From Minisyncoccota bacterium (GTDB lineage: Bacteria > Patescibacteriota > Minisyncoccia > Phycocordibacterales > Phycocordibacteraceae): DNA of 5,604 bases. How positions within the stretch are numbered: position 1 is the stretch's first letter; every line of letters begins with the position of its first letter. A model generated the notes under the pieces. That model searched no databases, was not told the origin of the DNA, and saw only the letters and a list, made by a program, of their open reading frames with translations. Below, one piece after another: positions 1 through 5,604 of the stretch. Where the stretch lies: assembly GCA_022844065.1 (NCBI GenBank), contig JALHML010000044.1:1-5604 (forward strand), read 5' to 3'. A program made the position numbers and the translations under genes.

Positions 1-559
1 GAAGACTCAGACTCAGAAGTTTGCTATCGCTGAAGAGCGTGCAGCACGCAACAAGAAGGGACGTCGCCAGAACCAGACTGAGTTCGGCAAGCAGCTTCTT
101 GAGAAACAGAAGGTCCGTATGACCTACGGCCTTTCAGAGAAGCAGTTCTCAAACTATGTCGCTACCGCAACCTCAACACATGGCAGGCCGCCAGCACAGA
201 CTCTCCACCGCCTCCTCGAGCTTCGTCTCGACAATGTCCTCTACCGCATCGGGCTAGCGCCGACACGTCGTGCTGCTCGCCAGATGGCTTCGCACGGTCA
301 CATAACCGTGAATGGTGTGAAGACAACGATCCCGTCACGCGCAATGAAGATCGGTGACGTTATTGCGGTGCGTGAGGGCTCGAAGAGTGCGGTGCTGTTC
401 GAGAATTTCGCTGAGAAGTTCCTGGAGCGTCCTACGCTTTCTCCTTGGCTCTCATGGGATGCCAAGAAGATGGTAGGTAGCGTTAACGAGGTACCAACCG
501 AGGAGGCAGCGTCTCCTGCGGGTGACCTTGTTGCCGTGCTCTCGTTCTACAGCCGCTAG
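1..559 (+). CDS. rpsD: 30S ribosomal protein S4, 5'-truncated by the window edge
   Basis: This gene encodes S4, a primary 16S rRNA-binding protein that nucleates assembly of the 30S body and helps shape the mRNA entry channel. The first whole codon is at base 2; 185 residues are visible, so about 20 N-terminal residues lie outside the window (bacterial S4 is about 200-208 aa). Visible landmarks are EKQKVRMTYG (fragment residues 34-43), the S4 RNA-binding domain from LELRLDNVLYRIG through RAARQMASHGHITVNG (about 72-105), the PWLSWD segment (148-153) and the typical C-terminus SFYSR. The ATG at 119 is internal, not the start, because conserved S4 sequence continues in frame upstream of it. By manual alignment the last two cysteines of the Thermus-type zinc knuckle are replaced by non-cysteine residues, so this is the zinc-free form. 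The stop is TAG and rpoA follows after 33 nt. In many bacteria S4 represses its own operon; no S4 target is visible here. Confidence 0.97.
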   Translation, partial: KTQTQKFAIAEERAARNKKGRRQNQTEFGKQLLEKQKVRMTYGLSEKQFSNYVATATSTHGRPPAQTLHRLLELRLDNVLYRIGLAPTRRAARQMASHGHITVNGVKTTIPSRAMKIGDVIAVREGSKSAVLFENFAEKFLERPTLSPWLSWDAKKMVGSVNEVPTEEAASPAGDLVAVLSFYSR

Positions 560-592
560 TCGTTTTTATTGTTGGTTTAATCTGATTGAGTT

Positions 593-1546
593 ATGGAATA
601 CCACATTACGCTCCCGTCAAAGCCCCGCGTCGTCTCAGAAGAAGGCGTTCAGGGTGTTTATGAGATCGATTCTCTCTACCCAGGCTACGGCCACACACTC
701 GGCAATTCACTTCGCCGTATTATTCACGCATCGCTTCCAGGCGCTGCGGTCACGTCCGTAAAGATTGAAGGCGTTTCTCATGAGTTCGCTACCATGGACG
801 GCGTTCGCGAGTCCGTTATGGAAGTACTTCTTAACTTGAAGCGCGTACACTTCTCGCTTCATGGCGACGAGGCACAGACCATCTCGCTTTCTGTTAAGGG
901 ACCAAAGCAGGTAACGGCAGCAGATTTCAAGCTTCCAAGCCAGGTTGAGATCGCAAACCCAGACATGCACATTGCTGACATCTCAGGCAAAGTTAGCTTT
1001 GAGCTTGAGGCTACCATTGAGCGCGGTCTTGGCTACGTTGCTCGCGAGACCCTTACCAAGGAGAAGGTTGATATCGGTACCATCGCTCTTGACGCTACCT
1101 TCACCCCAATTCGCCGCGTTAACTACGAAGTTGAGAACATGCGCGTTGGAGACCGTACGGACTTCAATCGTTTGCGCATACTTATTGAGACAAACGGTAC
1201 GATTTCTCCTCGCGAGGCACTCGAGCGTTCTATCGAGACCATGATTCAGCAGCTCTCCGCGGTTATTGGCTTCCAGGACCCACGCGAAGAATCTTCCTCG
1301 GACTCTTTGAAGGCTGACTCGGACGTCAAGTCTCTTGGAAAGGATCCAGCGAAGGTAAAGGTTGAAGAGCTAGAGCTCGGCGCTCGTGTTACAACGGCTC
1401 TTCAGGACGCAGGCATTAAGTCTGTTGCGGGTCTCGTTAAGAAGACATCCGCACAGCTTCTTGAGCTCGACGGTGTTGGCGAGAAGGCAGTAACCGACAT
1501 CGCGGACGCACTCGACAAGCTCGGACTAGAGCTCAAAGGCGAGTAA
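593..1546 (+). CDS. rpoA: DNA-directed RNA polymerase subunit alpha
   Basis: This gene encodes alpha, which dimerises to start assembly of the beta and beta' subunits and contacts UP elements and activators through its C-terminal domain. The 317 aa are close to the usual 310-330. The N-terminal domain (about 1-228) carries the assembly motif GHTLGNSLRRI at 33-43. The domain's last helix is followed by an acidic, serine-rich linker (about 229-252). The C-terminal domain (about 255-317) has the helix-hairpin-helix segment LDGVGEKAVTDI (292-303). Aligned by eye with E. coli alpha, the DNA-contacting Arg265, Gly296 and Lys298 are kept, whereas Asn268 and Ser299 are Thr and Ala. The ATG at 593 fits the family N-terminus; no good Shine-Dalgarno precedes it. 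A TTTAAT hexamer (576-581) lies in the 33-nt gap after rpsD, but no matching -35 is seen, so co-transcription is more likely. Confidence 0.98.
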   Translation: MEYHITLPSKPRVVSEEGVQGVYEIDSLYPGYGHTLGNSLRRIIHASLPGAAVTSVKIEGVSHEFATMDGVRESVMEVLLNLKRVHFSLHGDEAQTISLSVKGPKQVTAADFKLPSQVEIANPDMHIADISGKVSFELEATIERGLGYVARETLTKEKVDIGTIALDATFTPIRRVNYEVENMRVGDRTDFNRLRILIETNGTISPREALERSIETMIQQLSAVIGFQDPREESSSDSLKADSDVKSLGKDPAKVKVEELELGARVTTALQDAGIKSVAGLVKKTSAQLLELDGVGEKAVTDIADALDKLGLELKGE

Positions 1547-1583
1547 TTTGGACGAGATAAGGAATTCGTGTTAAAAAAGATAT

Positions 1584-1937
1584 ATGCGCCATCATCACAA
1601 AGGAAGGACGTTCGGACGACCGCATGACCAGCGCGTAGCGTTGATGCGTTCCCTGATGCGATCCTTGATCATCCACGAGCGCATCTCAACGACTGAGGCA
1701 AAGGCTAAAGAGCTCCGCCCAATCATCGAGAAGCTTGTATCCCACGCACGCGTGGATTCAGTGGCTAATCGCCGCCTCGTGGCTGCACGCCTTGGAAACG
1801 ATGACGAGTCGACCGCGAAGCTTTTCGCAACGATTGCTCCTCGCTACACTGAGCGTCCTGGTGGCTACACCCGTATCGTAAAGCGTGCGGCAACCGCAAC
1901 TGACGGACGCAAGCAGGCCTACATCGCATTCGTATAA
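1584..1937 (+). CDS. rplQ: 50S ribosomal protein L17
   Basis: This gene encodes L17, a 50S protein near the polypeptide exit tunnel. At 117 aa it is at the short end of the family and has no C-terminal extension. The N-terminus MRHHHKGRTFGR matches the basic L17 start. The family signature ISTTEAKAKELRPIIEKL is at 34-51, then DSVANRRL (58-65), the LF...PRY segment (80-88) and RPGGYTRIVK (91-100). It starts 37 nt after rpoA, the usual bacterial order. The AAGGAA at 1559-1564 is about 19 nt from the ATG, too far for a normal Shine-Dalgarno, so initiation probably depends on coupling or on an unstructured A/T-rich leader. rplM begins 4 nt after its stop. Confidence 0.97.
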   Translation: MRHHHKGRTFGRPHDQRVALMRSLMRSLIIHERISTTEAKAKELRPIIEKLVSHARVDSVANRRLVAARLGNDDESTAKLFATIAPRYTERPGGYTRIVKRAATATDGRKQAYIAFV

Positions 1938-1941
1938 CATC

Positions 1942-2319
1942 ATGACTACTACTAAGACACAGAAGGGAGAGCGCACGCTCTACACCATCGACGCCACTGG
2001 CGGCGCGCTTGGACGCGTAGCCTCGGAAGCTGCTTCCGTACTTCTTGGAAAGAAGTCCGCTAACTACCTCCAGAATGAAGTTATGCCGGTTGAGGTTGAG
2101 ATCATAAACGCGTCGAAGCTCGTCATGACGGAGAAGCGTATTGCCGGCAAGGAGTACACCCACTACACGGGCTATCCAGGCGGTCTTCGCATTACGTCTC
2201 TCGCGAACCTCCTTCAGAAGAAGGGCGTTGGCGAAGCACTCTGGAAGGCTGTTGACGGTATGATCCCGCGCAACAAGCTTCGCAAGGAGCGCATGAAGCG
2301 TCTTACCATAACTGATTAA
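1942..2319 (+). CDS. rplM: 50S ribosomal protein L13 (short form)
   Basis: This gene encodes L13, an early-assembly 50S protein that binds 23S rRNA. The product is 125 aa against about 142 in E. coli. Conserved blocks are YTIDATGGALGRVAS (14-28), LLGKKSANY (34-42), HYTGYPGGLR (74-83) and AVDGMIPRNKLRKERMKRL (103-121). The protein ends at LTITD, where E. coli L13 continues for about 16 more residues, so the C-terminal tail is missing; no frameshift explains this because rpsI follows after 1 nt. The ATG at 1942 was chosen over an in-frame ATG at 1885 because the upstream one overlaps the end of rplQ and adds non-conserved sequence. There is no Shine-Dalgarno; the 4-nt gap to rplQ suggests translational coupling. 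The rplM-rpsI pair is nearly universal in bacteria. Confidence 0.97.
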   Translation: MTTTKTQKGERTLYTIDATGGALGRVASEAASVLLGKKSANYLQNEVMPVEVEIINASKLVMTEKRIAGKEYTHYTGYPGGLRITSLANLLQKKGVGEALWKAVDGMIPRNKLRKERMKRLTITD

Positions 2320-2320
2320 T

Positions 2321-2725
2321 ATGCCCGAGAACACACAGAACTACGTCACCGCCGTCGGACGCCGCAAAACGGCATCTGCTCGCGTAAAGCTGACCCCAGC
2401 AGACAAGAACTCAGTTACGGTTAACGGCATGGATGCGCGCGAGTATTTCAATACCGCAGAGCGCGAGTCGGTTACCGGAGACGCATTCCGCGTTGAGGAG
2501 CACAAGAACAACTACGAGGTTATGGCACGCGTCCAAGGAGGCGGCAAGAGCGCACAGGCCGTAGCGGTTCGCCATGCGATCTCACGCGCCCTTACCCTTA
2601 TCGAGGAGGGTAGCCGTCCAGCTCTCAAGGCTGCAGGCTTTCTTAAGCGCGATCCTCGTGCCGTTGAGCGCAAGAAGCCAGGTCTTCGGAAGGCCCGCAA
2701 GAGCCCACAGTGGTCTAAGCGTTAA
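2321..2725 (+). CDS. rpsI: 30S ribosomal protein S9
   Basis: This gene encodes S9, whose C-terminal tail reaches the P-site tRNA in the 30S head. The 134 aa match the family length. Landmarks are YVTAVGRRKTASARVKL (8-24), the S9 signature GGGKSAQAVAVRHAISRAL (73-91; Ala stands where Gly is commonest after the Ser), LKRDPRAVERKKPGLRKAR (108-126) and the diagnostic C-terminus SPQWSKR ending in Arg134. The start is 1 nt after the rplM stop with no Shine-Dalgarno, so it is likely translated by coupling with rplM. It is the last gene of the operon; an intrinsic terminator begins 8 nt after the stop. Confidence 0.97.
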   Translation: MPENTQNYVTAVGRRKTASARVKLTPADKNSVTVNGMDAREYFNTAERESVTGDAFRVEEHKNNYEVMARVQGGGKSAQAVAVRHAISRALTLIEEGSRPALKAAGFLKRDPRAVERKKPGLRKARKSPQWSKR

Positions 2726-2732
2726 TCCGCTC

Positions 2733-2767
2733 GAACAAACACCGCACCTCGCGGTGTTTGTTCTTTT
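2733..2767 (+). terminator. Rho-independent terminator of the ribosomal operon
   Basis: GAACAAACACCGC (2733-2745) and GCGGTGTTTGTTC (2751-2763) form a perfect 13-bp stem with the loop ACCTC, followed by TTTT (2764-2767). It starts 8 nt after the rpsI stop and should end the rpsD-rpsI transcript. The U-tract is short, but the stem is uninterrupted. Confidence 0.9.
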
Positions 2768-2785
2768 ATGGGGATGCCCTATAGT
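2758..2785 (+). promoter_or_regulatory. Probable promoter of the 174-aa hypothetical gene
   Basis: TATAGT (2780-2785) matches the sigma-70 -10 consensus at five of six positions. TTGTTC (2758-2763), a weak -35 with the core TTG, lies 16 nt upstream. The predicted start near 2792 gives a leader of about 27 nt that contains the Shine-Dalgarno. The -35 falls inside the 3' arm of the preceding terminator. Confidence 0.45.
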
Positions 2786-2805
2786 TTTTAAGGAACTTGA
2801 TATTT

Positions 2806-2812
2806 GGGAGGA
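2806..2812 (+). promoter_or_regulatory. Strong ribosome binding site deciding the start at 2819
   Basis: GGGAGGA lies 6 nt before the ATG at 2819 and is the only strong Shine-Dalgarno before a gene in this window. It overlaps the in-frame TTG at 2804, so that codon is not the start. Confidence 0.8.
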
Positions 2813-2818
2813 ATCGCT

Positions 2819-3343
2819 ATGGAGACCTGGAATCTCGGCAGGTTCCTGGTTCAGGGCCTGCCACGAGAAGTCGGATCATTACGACTTACTGAAGCACGTT
2901 GCATCTCAGACGATGACGTACGAGCATGGATGATGCAATTCATCCCTCTTGATATTCCTTCGGGCACTAGCCCGCCCTGGAAATTTAGACTCTATGTTAT
3001 ATGGGAGCCAAGCAACGAAGACCTCGTGCTGACCCTCTGTTCGTATGCGTGCATCGCATTACCGAAGAGCGCTCGAAGGTGGCTGGAATACACCATCCAA
3101 CACCACAACGAACAGGCGCCAATCCAGCACGTCGTTACCGAGAATAGCGACAGCACTCTGTCACTTCGTGTATCGCGCAGCGCTGCGCTCAGTGCAGCAC
3201 GCGTGCAGCTCCTTGCGGCGAGCAATCCGCCTTCGGCGATCGTGCAGCCGTTCTTTGAGACGTACATAGAGAACATCGAGCTCCTGCTTCAGGCGTGGAA
3301 AGATGGGCTTCGTTTCGGGAACGCATATCGGCAACTACATTAA
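2819..3343 (+). CDS. Hypothetical protein, possible YbjN/CesT-like fold
   Basis: I do not recognise this 174-aa protein with certainty. It has no signal peptide or membrane segment, so it is probably cytoplasmic. Its pattern is an N-terminal helical region (about 1-38), beta strands RLYVIWEP and DLVLTLCSYACI (about 56-79), an LPKSARRWLEYTIQHHN helix (about 80-96), a further strand STLSLRVSRS (about 111-120), and a C-terminal helix with FFETYIENIELLLQAWKDG (about 143-161). This strand-LP-helix-N-strand-helix order resembles the YbjN/CesT secretion-chaperone-like fold, but that is an inference from pattern only. The ATG at 2819 is fixed by the GGGAGGA site. The gene lies between two hairpin terminators with its own promoter, so it is a single-gene unit. 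Its codon choice is less biased than that of the neighbouring ribosomal genes (for example AGA, TTA and CGA appear), consistent with low expression. Whether it is specific to one lineage cannot be judged from sequence alone. Confidence 0.8.
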   Translation: METWNLGRFLVQGLPREVGSLRLTEARCISDDDVRAWMMQFIPLDIPSGTSPPWKFRLYVIWEPSNEDLVLTLCSYACIALPKSARRWLEYTIQHHNEQAPIQHVVTENSDSTLSLRVSRSAALSAARVQLLAASNPPSAIVQPFFETYIENIELLLQAWKDGLRFGNAYRQLH

Positions 3344-3348
3344 GGCAA

Positions 3349-3379
3349 GGGCCCTGGAAGAGATTCCGGGGCCCGCTTT
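3349..3379 (+). terminator. Probable Rho-independent terminator after the hypothetical gene
   Basis: GGGCCCTGGAA (3349-3359) and TTCCGGGGCCC (3364-3374) form an 11-bp stem with one T-G wobble and the tetraloop GAGA. A short, imperfect T-run (GCTTT) follows. It begins 5 nt after the TAA at 3341-3343. The stem is very strong but the T-run is weak. Confidence 0.75.
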
Positions 3380-3402
3380 ACATATTCTTCACCAGAGCGT
3401 CG

Positions 3403-3408
3403 TATACT
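3403..3408 (+). promoter_or_regulatory. -10 element for a likely leaderless cupin transcript
   Basis: TATACT matches five of six -10 positions and ends 6 nt before the cupin ATG at 3415. The transcript would therefore start at or very near the first codon. The only -35-like hexamer, TTTACA (3377-3382), is 20 nt away, longer than normal. There is no Shine-Dalgarno. Confidence 0.55.
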
Positions 3409-3414
3409 TCCTGT

Positions 3415-3807
3415 ATGAAAGGATTCATAAACAACATTGAGTTAGAGACACTTGAAAACGGAAACTTCAGGAAGGTGCTCTATACCGCTTCGTATATGCA
3501 GTTAGTGTTAATGAGTATTCCAGCGGGAGAGGATATTGGGGAAGAGGTGCATGGACAGGACCAGTTCATCCGTATTGAGGCGGGGAACGGGCAAGCGATT
3601 TTAGACGACGTCTCGCACGATATTGCGGACGGCTCCGCTATCGTTATACCAGCAGGTACCAAACACAATATTGTGAACGGGGGTGACGAGGATTTGAAGC
3701 TCTATTCAATATACGCAGCCCCGCACCACAAAGATGATGTGGTGCACAAGACCAAGGCGGATGCGGAGAAGGATGAAGAGGAGTTCCTAGGGGATACTAC
3801 AGAGTAG
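3415..3807 (+). CDS. Small single-domain cupin protein
   Basis: The 130-aa product matches a widespread family of small stand-alone cupins whose substrate is not established. The beta-barrel core spans about 27-101. Cupin motif 1 runs from PAGEDIGEEVH to FIRIEAGNG (36-59) and motif 2 is IPAGTKHNIVNGG (78-90). Candidate metal ligands are His46 and His84; the usual first His is Glu44 and the usual Glu is Gln50, so the classic four-ligand set is not fully kept. An HHKDDVVHKTKADAEKDEEEF tail segment (104-124) is histidine-rich and then acidic. There is no signal peptide, so it should be cytoplasmic. An ATG at 3295 is in frame, but its extra 40 codons run through the upstream gene and terminator, so the ATG at 3415, next to a -10 element, is preferred. 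The gene is flanked by its own promoter signals and no partner gene indicates its substrate. Confidence 0.92.
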   Translation: MKGFINNIELETLENGNFRKVLYTASYMQLVLMSIPAGEDIGEEVHGQDQFIRIEAGNGQAILDDVSHDIADGSAIVIPAGTKHNIVNGGDEDLKLYSIYAAPHHKDDVVHKTKADAEKDEEEFLGDTTE

Positions 3808-3842
3808 ACACAACTGCGTAAGGACTTCCTAGCAACAGCGTC

Positions 3843-3848
3843 TATACT
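3843..3848 (+). promoter_or_regulatory. -10 element for a likely leaderless Kazal-protein transcript
   Basis: TATACT, the same hexamer as before the cupin gene, ends 7 nt before the ATG at 3856. No convincing -35 is present; AGGACT (3821-3826), at a 16-nt spacing, matches only three of six positions. There is no Shine-Dalgarno upstream of the ATG. Confidence 0.5.
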
Positions 3849-3855
3849 TATATAC

Positions 3856-4395
3856 ATGAAGAATTCATTCCTATTCCTTGCGCTAGTTTTGGTAATACTC
3901 GCTATTCCCGCCGTAACCAAGGCGGAGACTCCGACTATGTGCACCATGCAGTACGACCCGGTCTGCGGTACAGAAAAGGGCGTCTACAAAACGTACGGAA
4001 ACAGCTGCGTGCTTGGTGTTGAGGGTGCGACGTACCAGCACGAGGGCGAGTGTACGGCCGCTGAACTTGATGGAAAGCAAGAAGGGACCTACACGCCGCC
4101 AGCCAACTGCACCGCATGGTTTGATGGCTGTAACAGCTGCAGCAAGAACGCGAACGGCCAGGCTATGTGTACGCTTATGGCGTGCATGGGAGAGCCGGCT
4201 GCAGGGTACTGCAGAGCGTATGGGGAAACAGAGCCTAGGCCAGCGCCGCCGCCGCCAGAGACCGTTGGGAGCGGCAGTATTGAGCCTGTAGAGACTGAGA
4301 TGGTTGTTGAAGCAACAACAACGGTTGAGACAGATCCAGGATTCTTCTTCGGCATGTGGAGAGCTATTGTTGCGTGGTTTAGAGGATTCTTTTAA
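3856..4395 (+). CDS. Secreted Kazal-domain cysteine-rich protein
   Basis: The 179-aa product starts with a signal peptide: Lys2, a hydrophobic core at about 5-20 and a likely cut after Ala23; there is no lipobox. A Kazal-like domain follows (about 29-66) with YDPVCGT, YGNSC and a final GEC; its cysteines are 29, 37, 51 and 66. A second cysteine-rich domain (about 85-119) has Cys85, 92, 95, 105, 110 and 119, with WFDGCNSC as its core. All ten cysteines lie after the signal peptide, which suits disulfide formation outside the cytoplasm. Next come a proline-rich linker (PRPAPPPP, 128-135), a Glu/Thr/Val-rich stretch, and an aromatic tail (162-179) that could act as a membrane or surface anchor. 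Kazal domains are typically serine protease inhibitors, so inhibition of host or self proteases is possible, but the target is unknown. The gene stands alone between the cupin and grpE. Confidence 0.88.
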   Translation: MKNSFLFLALVLVILAIPAVTKAETPTMCTMQYDPVCGTEKGVYKTYGNSCVLGVEGATYQHEGECTAAELDGKQEGTYTPPANCTAWFDGCNSCSKNANGQAMCTLMACMGEPAAGYCRAYGETEPRPAPPPPETVGSGSIEPVETEMVVEATTTVETDPGFFFGMWRAIVAWFRGFF

Positions 4396-4400
4396 TCTCT

Positions 4401-4429
4401 TTGACGCCTCTGCTCGTTTCGGGCATAGT
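4401..4429 (+). promoter_or_regulatory. Promoter of grpE, probably giving a leaderless mRNA
   Basis: TTGACG (4401-4406, five of six) and CATAGT (4424-4429, four of six) are separated by the ideal 17 nt. The -10 ends 8 nt before the grpE ATG at 4438, so the transcript should start within about 3 nt of the start codon. The promoter begins 5 nt after the stop of the Kazal-domain gene. Confidence 0.6.
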
Positions 4430-4437
4430 CTTTGTAT

Positions 4438-4990
4438 ATGGATGAGAACGAAGACCTAACAATAGAGCGCGACGGCTCTGAAGAAGACGGCATGAGCGAG
4501 GTTGAACTCGAGGAGCGAGAATCGCGTACAGACACGAAGCTCTCGAAGCTTAAGAAGGAGCTTGATGTCTGCAAGAAGGAGCGCCAGGAGCATCTTGATG
4601 GCTGGCAGCGTGCTAAGGCAGACTATGTGAACGCACTGAAGCGCTTTGAAGAGGAGCGTATGGACGCCGTGAAGCTCGGGACTGTTAGGGCATCACGCGC
4701 ATTCATTACTGCCATGGACTCGCTCGCTCGTGCAGAAAGTGCTGGGGAGATACCAGCATCCTTTCAGGCCATTGCAAAGCAGCTTCATGACGCTGCGAAC
4801 TCGCTTGGACTTGAAGTTTTTGGAGCTCCTGGAGAGGCGTTTGACCCAATGCTCCATGAAGCACTCGGCCAGGACCCAGTAGGCTCTCAAGAGAAGGACG
4901 ACACAATAACCGCAGTTCTTGAGCCAGGGTGGAAGGCAGGGGACCTGGTGGTCCGTCCTGCCAAAGTACGGGTAGGGAGCTTTGAGGGCT

Positions 4991-4992
<2 letters not shown>
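4438..4992 (+). CDS. grpE: Nucleotide exchange factor GrpE
   Basis: This gene encodes GrpE, the cytoplasmic factor that opens the DnaK nucleotide-binding domain to release ADP and reset the chaperone cycle. The 184-aa protein has the family layout: an acidic, variable N-terminus (about 1-30), a long charged coiled-coil dimerisation helix (about 34-80, with WQRAKADYVNALKRFEEER at 56-74), a four-helix-bundle region (about 83-125) and the C-terminal beta domain. Signature residues are FDPMLHEAL (135-143) and the ending VLEPGWKAGDLVVRPAKVRVG (160-180), the usual DnaK-contacting part. The ATG at 4438 is preferred over the in-frame TTG at 4432, which adds two codons and sits upstream of the predicted transcript start. 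dnaK follows after 95 nt. The grpE-dnaK order is a common heat-shock arrangement. Confidence 0.96.

Positions 4993-5604
<612 letters not shown>

Noticed and set aside
551..592. T-rich stretch after rpsD as a terminator, and TTTAAT as a promoter for rpoA
   Set aside because: No stem precedes the T-run, and no -35 is found at a proper distance from TTTAAT. The gap is only 33 nt inside a conserved operon.
1885..1941. In-frame upstream ATG that would extend L13 by 19 residues
   Set aside because: It overlaps the end of rplQ, the added residues do not look like L13, and the ATG at 1942 gives a normal N-terminus.
1765..2334. Long open frame on the minus strand (189 codons)
   Set aside because: It lies antisense to rplQ and rplM, reflects their codon bias and has no family resemblance.
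3295..3414. In-frame ATG that would extend the cupin by 40 residues
   Set aside because: The extension runs through the end of the upstream gene and a strong terminator hairpin, and it is not cupin-like. The -10 element just before 3415 supports the shorter start.
3790..3842. Terminator between the cupin and Kazal genes
   Set aside because: Only a 4-bp CTAC-AGA-GTAG stem is present and there is no T-run.
4432..4437. TTG start for grpE two codons upstream
   Set aside because: It adds no conserved sequence and lies at or before the predicted transcription start; the ATG at 4438 is adequate.
4939..4957. GGACC-TGGT-GGTCC hairpin
   Set aside because: It has only 5 bp, lies inside the grpE coding region and has no T-run.

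Overview
The window looks like a chromosomal piece of a Candidate Phyla Radiation bacterium (Patescibacteria, probably a Parcubacteria-type lineage). The reasons are the compact rpsD-rpoA-rplQ-rplM-rpsI run, an S4 without the zinc-knuckle cysteines, an L13 lacking its usual C-terminal tail, the near absence of Shine-Dalgarno sequences, and small exported or orphan genes between housekeeping genes. The lineage is an inference; no 16S rRNA or intron is present to confirm it. The standard genetic code is used: no in-frame TGA interrupts any real gene.

Bases 1-2767 are the 3' part of a ribosomal-protein/RNA polymerase operon on the + strand: rpsD (5' end cut off by the window), rpoA, rplQ, rplM and rpsI. 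Gaps are 1-37 nt, and the run ends in a perfect 13-bp hairpin followed by TTTT. These genes supply 30S proteins S4 and S9, 50S proteins L17 and L13, and the alpha subunit that seeds RNA polymerase assembly.

Bases 2768-4395 carry three small, apparently separately transcribed + strand genes. The first encodes a 174-aa protein of unknown function (possible YbjN/CesT-like fold) and is the only gene here with a strong Shine-Dalgarno. It is followed by its own hairpin terminator. The second encodes a 130-aa single-domain cupin. The third encodes a 179-aa secreted protein with a Kazal-like cysteine domain, a second six-cysteine domain, a proline-rich linker and an aromatic C-terminal tail.

Bases 4396-5604 hold the start of the heat-shock chaperone locus: grpE, then dnaK with its own promoter. 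dnaK is cut off at the window end after 172 codons. GrpE is the nucleotide-exchange factor for DnaK. No CIRCE operator is visible, but a 9-bp direct repeat brackets the predicted dnaK promoter.

The cupin, Kazal and grpE genes each have a -10-like hexamer ending only 6-8 nt before the ATG, so their transcripts are probably leaderless. No mobile element, CRISPR array, tRNA or rRNA was seen. Most of the window is ordinary housekeeping sequence; the points of interest are the initiation signals, the exported cysteine-rich protein, the orphan 174-aa protein and the dnaK control region.
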